Below the pieces are notes generated by a model. That model had not been told where the DNA came from. It saw only the letters and a list, made by a program, of their open reading frames with translations, and ran no database searches. Below, in pieces: positions 60,682 through 64,000 of a stretch of 64,000 nt of DNA (positions are counted from its first letter, which is position 1; every line of letters begins with the position of its first letter). Both the position numbers and the translations under genes were made by a program. The stretch is from Corynebacterium hylobatis (lineage in GTDB: Bacteria > Actinomycetota > Actinomycetes > Mycobacteriales > Mycobacteriaceae): assembly GCF_003955685.1 (NCBI RefSeq), contig NZ_RXHJ01000015.1, positions 1 through 64,000 of the forward strand, in the 5' to 3' direction.

Positions 60682-62130
60682 ATGCCCACCCCGCCGCCGG
60701 TAACCGACTTCAAGGTCGCCGACCTCTCCCTGGCCGAGGCCGGACGCCACCAGATCCGTCTGGCGGAGTATGAGATGCCTGGTCTGATGACCCTGCGGGA
60801 GGAGTACGGCGAGGAACGGCCCCTGGCCGGCGCACGTATTGCCGGTTCCATCCACATGACGGTGCAGACGGCAGTGCTCATCGAGACGCTCACCGCGCTG
60901 GGGGCGGAGGTCCGCTGGGCCTCCTGCAACATCTTCTCCACCCAGGACGAGGCCGCCGCCGCAGTGGTCGTGGGTGAGGGGGGCACCCCGGAGAACCCGC
61001 AGGGGGTGCCGGTCTTCGCCTGGAAGGGCGAGACACTGGAGGAGTACTGGTGGTGCATCGACCAGATCTTCCGCTGGGGTGCCGTCGAACCCAACATGAT
61101 CCTCGACGACGGCGGGGACGCCACCATGGCCGTGATCAAAGGCCTGGAGTTCGAACAGGCCGGCGCGGTACCGGAGGCCCAGGAGGCCGACGCTGACGAG
61201 TACACCGCCTTCCTGGGCATGCTGCGCGGCACCCTGGCGGAGGATGCCGGGCGGTGGACCCGGACCGCGGCGGCGGTCAGGGGCGTGACCGAGGAGACCA
61301 CCACGGGGGTGCTCCGTCTCTACCATTTCGCTGAACAGGGGCTGCTGCCCTTCCCGGCGATGAACGTCAACGATGCGGTGACCAAGTCCAAATTCGACAA
61401 CCGCTACGGCACCCGCCACAGCCTCATCGACGGCATCAACCGCGCCACGGACATGCTCATCGGCGGCAAGAACGTCCTCATCTGCGGTTACGGTGACGTG
61501 GGCAAGGGGTCCGCGGAGGCCATGGCGGGCCAGGGCGCGCGCGTGAAGGTCACCGAGATCGACCCCATCAACGCCCTGCAGGCCCTCATGGACGGCTTCC
61601 CCGTGGTCACCGTGGAGGAGGCGATCGCGGAGGCGGACATCGTCATCACCGCGACCGGAAACAAGGACATCATCACCTTCGACCACATGCTCCAGATGAA
61701 GGACCACGCCCTGCTGGGCAACATCGGTCACTTCGACAACGAGATCGACATGGCCTCCCTCCTGCGCCGGGCGGATGTCTCGCGCACCACCATCAAGTCG
61801 CAGGTCGACGAGTTCCACCTGCCCAACGGCAGAGCGATCATCGTGCTGTCCGAGGGCCGTCTGCTCAATCTGGGTAACGCCACCGGGCACCCCTCCTTCG
61901 TCATGTCCACCTCTTTCGCCGACCAGACGATCGCCCAGATCGAGCTGTTCACGAAGACAGGGGAGTACACCAATGACGTCCACCGTCTGCCTAAGATCCT
62001 CGACGAGAAGGTTGCCCGCATCCACGTGGAGGCCCTCGGCGGCCGGGTCACCGAACTGAGCAAGGAACAGGCCGAGTACATCGGCGTGGATGTGGCAGGT
62101 CCCTACAAGCCGGAGCACTACCGATACTGA
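60682..62130 (+). CDS. sahH: S-adenosylhomocysteinase
   Basis: Cleaves S-adenosylhomocysteine to adenosine and homocysteine. The 482-residue protein has the family signatures [15 protein letters not shown] and the NAD-binding [20 protein letters not shown]. It includes the approx. 40-residue insert found in actinobacterial enzymes and the C-terminal [21 protein letters not shown] precedes the ATG. It overlaps tmk by one base (TGATG). Confidence 0.97.
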   Translation: MPTPPPVTDFKVADLSLAEAGRHQIRLAEYEMPGLMTLREEYGEERPLAGARIAGSIHMTVQTAVLIETLTALGAEVRWASCNIFSTQDEAAAAVVVGEGGTPENPQGVPVFAWKGETLEEYWWCIDQIFRWGAVEPNMILDDGGDATMAVIKGLEFEQAGAVPEAQEADADEYTAFLGMLRGTLAEDAGRWTRTAAAVRGVTEETTTGVLRLYHFAEQGLLPFPAMNVNDAVTKSKFDNRYGTRHSLIDGINRATDMLIGGKNVLICGYGDVGKGSAEAMAGQGARVKVTEIDPINALQALMDGFPVVTVEEAIAEADIVITATGNKDIITFDHMLQMKDHALLGNIGHFDNEIDMASLLRRADVSRTTIKSQVDEFHLPNGRAIIVLSEGRLLNLGNATGHPSFVMSTSFADQTIAQIELFTKTGEYTNDVHRLPKILDEKVARIHVEALGGRVTELSKEQAEYIGVDVAGPYKPEHYRY

Positions 62131-62729
62131 TGATCATCGCAATTGAAGGAATCGACGGGGCAGGCAAGAACACCCTCGTCCGCGCAATCCGGGAACAGGC
62201 CGGCGTCCCCGTCGACGTCCTGGCCTTCCCCCGTTATGAAGTCTCCGCCCCGGCCCAGCTGGCTGCGGAAGCCCTGCACGGCCGGATGGGGGACCTCACG
62301 GACTCCGCCTACGCCATGGCCACCCTTTTCGCACTGGACCGGCATGGTGCGCGTGAACAGCTGCTGCCCTATGTGGACTCAGGGCGGATCATCCTGCTTG
62401 ACCGCTATGTCGCCTCCAACGCGGCCTACTCTGCGGCCCGGCTGCAGGATGATGCGGTGATGGACTGGGTCCATGATCTGGAGTTCGACCGGCTGGGTCT
62501 GCCGCTACCGGACCTGCAGGTGCTGCTGGCCACGGAACCGGTCACCGCGGCGGAGCGGGCGATCTCCCGGGAGGCGCAGGACACGTCCCGGGAACGGGAT
62601 CGTTATGAAACTGACTCCGGCCTGCAGCAACGCACCTATGATGCATATCAGAGGCTTGCTCAGCGCGGCTGGGCGGGTCGTTGGATCGTCACCACCGATC
62701 CGGCGGATATCCTGCAAGAACTCAGATGA
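62130..62729 (+). CDS. tmk: Thymidylate kinase
   Basis: Phosphorylates dTMP. The 199-residue protein has the P-loop GIDGAGKNTL at 7-16, DRYVASNAAY and the substrate site. Asn at P-loop position 14 replaces the usual Ser/Lys, a variation common in actinobacterial enzymes. The ATG overlaps the sahH stop, and mtrA follows. Confidence 0.93.
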   Translation: MIIAIEGIDGAGKNTLVRAIREQAGVPVDVLAFPRYEVSAPAQLAAEALHGRMGDLTDSAYAMATLFALDRHGAREQLLPYVDSGRIILLDRYVASNAAYSAARLQDDAVMDWVHDLEFDRLGLPLPDLQVLLATEPVTAAERAISREAQDTSRERDRYETDSGLQQRTYDAYQRLAQRGWAGRWIVTTDPADILQELR

Positions 62730-62752
62730 TCATCAAAGGACAGTGATTCTCC

Positions 62753-63433
62753 ATGGCGCACAAGATTCTGGTCGTCGACGACGATCCGTCGATCTCCGAC
62801 ATGCTCACCCTCGTTCTCGAGACCGAGGGCTTTGAGCCACACGCCGTCATGGACGGCAATGAGGCCGTGCCCGCCTTCCGTCAGCATCAGCCGGATCTCA
62901 TCCTCCTGGACCTCATGCTCCCGGGTATGAACGGGGTGGACATCTGTCGGGAGATCCGTCAGGAGTCCTCGGTGCCGATTGTCATGCTCACCGCCAAGAC
63001 GGACACCGTCGATGTGGTGCTCGGCCTGGAATCGGGCGCGGACGACTACATCACCAAGCCCTTCAAGCCGAAGGAGCTGATCGCGCGCATCCGGGCACGT
63101 CTGCGCCGGACGGAGGCCACGCCGAACGAGATCATCGAGGTCGGTGACCTGGTCATCGACGTCCCGGAGCACACCGTCAAGCGCGGCAGCGAGGAGATCT
63201 CGCTGACCCCGCTCGAATTCGACCTGCTGCTGGAGATGGCCCGCAAGCCCCGCCAGGTGCACACCCGCGAGGAGCTGCTGGAGAATGTGTGGGGTTACCG
63301 CCACGCCTCCGACACCCGCCTCGTCAACGTGCACGTGCAGCGGTTGCGCGCGAAGATCGAGAAGGACCCGGAGAACCCGCAGATCGTGCTCACCGTGCGT
63401 GGCGTGGGATACAAGACAGGTATGGGGGAGTAA
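62753..63433 (+). CDS. mtrA: MtrA response regulator
   Basis: A 226-residue OmpR-type regulator. The receiver domain has acidic residues at 9-11 and the phospho-accepting Asp53 in LLDLMLPGM, plus ITKPF. The winged-helix DNA-binding domain follows (about 130-226, ENVWGYRH...). With MtrB it controls cell-wall hydrolase and osmoregulation genes in corynebacteria. Together with mtrB it is conserved in actinobacteria after tmk. Confidence 0.97.
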   Translation: MAHKILVVDDDPSISDMLTLVLETEGFEPHAVMDGNEAVPAFRQHQPDLILLDLMLPGMNGVDICREIRQESSVPIVMLTAKTDTVDVVLGLESGADDYITKPFKPKELIARIRARLRRTEATPNEIIEVGDLVIDVPEHTVKRGSEEISLTPLEFDLLLEMARKPRQVHTREELLENVWGYRHASDTRLVNVHVQRLRAKIEKDPENPQIVLTVRGVGYKTGMGE

Positions 63434-63436
63434 CTC

Positions 63437-64000
63437 ATAGTCCAGAAGCTCGTCGCCTATTTCCAACGGGTGGTTGACCGCATCAGCGAGACGTGGCGGA
63501 CCTCGCTGCAGGTGCGTGTCATCGGGTCGATCTTCCTCGCCTCGGCGGTGGTCATGTTCATCCTGGGCATGGCGCTGATCTCCGTGGTCACCTCGCGTCT
63601 GGTGGATTCGAAGCTGGACATCGCGAACTCGGAGATCGACCGTGCCCGCGTGACCGTCGAACAGCAGATTGACGCGACCGCGGCCACGTCGACGCTGCAG
63701 GTGCGCATCAACTCGGCCCGTGCCTCGTTGACGCAGCGCACCTCCCAGTCGGACATTGCGGCCGTCTATGAGCCGGTGCTGGTGGTGGACAATCCCGATG
63801 GGTCGGTCATCTCCGCGCCGGAGGGTTACCGCATCCCGGAGAAGCTGCGGCGCTTCGTCTCCGAGGACCAGGTCTCCTACCAGTTCGCCAACGTAAGCCG
63901 CACTGACGGCTCGACCTATAATGCGCTGGTCATCGGTACTCCGACTGACACGGACATCCCGGACCTGCAGGTCTACCTGGTCATGTCGATGGAATCGGAC
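63437..64000 (+). CDS. mtrB: MtrB sensor histidine kinase, N-terminal part (window edge)
   Basis: The 5' part of the kinase is present and runs off the window. It encodes one membrane helix (beginning VIGSIFLASAVVMFILGMALI) and then an extracytoplasmic sensor region. In frame after the mtrA stop there is no ATG, GTG or TTG near the ribosome site GGGGGAG (63424-63430). The codon at the right distance is ATA (63437), while the first regular start is GTG at 63470, which lacks a ribosome site. I list the former, but either may be used. Confidence 0.85.
   Translation, partial: MVQKLVAYFQRVVDRISETWRTSLQVRVIGSIFLASAVVMFILGMALISVVTSRLVDSKLDIANSEIDRARVTVEQQIDATAATSTLQVRINSARASLTQRTSQSDIAAVYEPVLVVDNPDGSVISAPEGYRIPEKLRRFVSEDQVSYQFANVSRTDGSTYNALVIGTPTDTDIPDLQVYLVMSMESD

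Noticed and set aside
1-64000. tRNA, rRNA, CRISPR arrays, prophage genes and an origin of replication
   Set aside because: None was found on reading both strands; there are no regularly spaced repeats and no cloverleaf-like sequences I could support.

Overview
The window is a 64-kb piece of a high-GC actinobacterial chromosome, almost certainly a Corynebacterium. This rests on gene content and order: a two-subunit-type acyl-CoA carboxylase set (AccBC, two AccD paralogues, AccE), the methylcitrate cluster with a PrpR/RamB-type regulator, pyruvate carboxylase, a Tus-type trehalose importer, and the envelope block lcpA-wbbL-manC-whcD-manB-manA-sahH-tmk-mtrA-mtrB. I cannot name the species. No tRNA, rRNA or CRISPR array was seen, and no gene-free stretch exceeds about 300 bases.

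Layout. 1-6.9 kb: a BrkB/YihY membrane protein, a J-domain/RDD membrane protein, an adenosine deaminase-like protein missing catalytic residues, a three-gene minus-strand group (small helical protein, NlpC/P60 hydrolase, protein with a duplicated domain), upp, and an XRE regulator behind paired palindromes. 7-19 kb: an M20 amidohydrolase, lpdA, prpR divergent from prpDBC, a small membrane protein and pyc. 19-35 kb: a MITE-like foldback, a GNAT enzyme, an FAD oxidoreductase, accBC, sseA, several housekeeping or unknown genes, an acyltransferase, chaA, maf-accE-accD2-accD1 and birA. 35-41 kb: a PH-domain protein, purK-purE, an aldehyde dehydrogenase, three small unknown proteins and a YbdK-type ligase. 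41-46 kb: the tus ABC operon. 46-50.5 kb: an accessory stretch with a TIGR03089 protein, a hydratase gene split by an IS5-family element, a RidA protein and a permease. 50.5-64 kb: envelope, mannose and two-component genes, cut off inside mtrB.

How the genes work together. PrpDBC consumes propionyl-CoA, Pyc refills oxaloacetate, and the AccBC/AccD/AccE/BirA set makes and biotinylates the carboxylases that feed fatty and mycolic acid synthesis. The right end builds the arabinogalactan linker (WbbL, LcpA) and mannose donors (ManA, ManB, ManC) next to MtrAB, a regulator of wall and osmotic genes.

The most notable signals beyond ordinary annotation are: (i) a recurring decamer GTCGANAAGC (14 copies by eye), mostly lying over Leu-Leu-Asp codons; (ii) about 20 genes with a TANNNT -10 box only 6-9 nt before the start codon, implying leaderless mRNAs; (iii) an IS5-family element in a CTAG site whose transposase stop codon comes from the target; (iv) a 105-bp TA-flanked foldback; (v) paired palindromes at an XRE gene; and (vi) mtrB with a ribosome site in front of an ATA codon.
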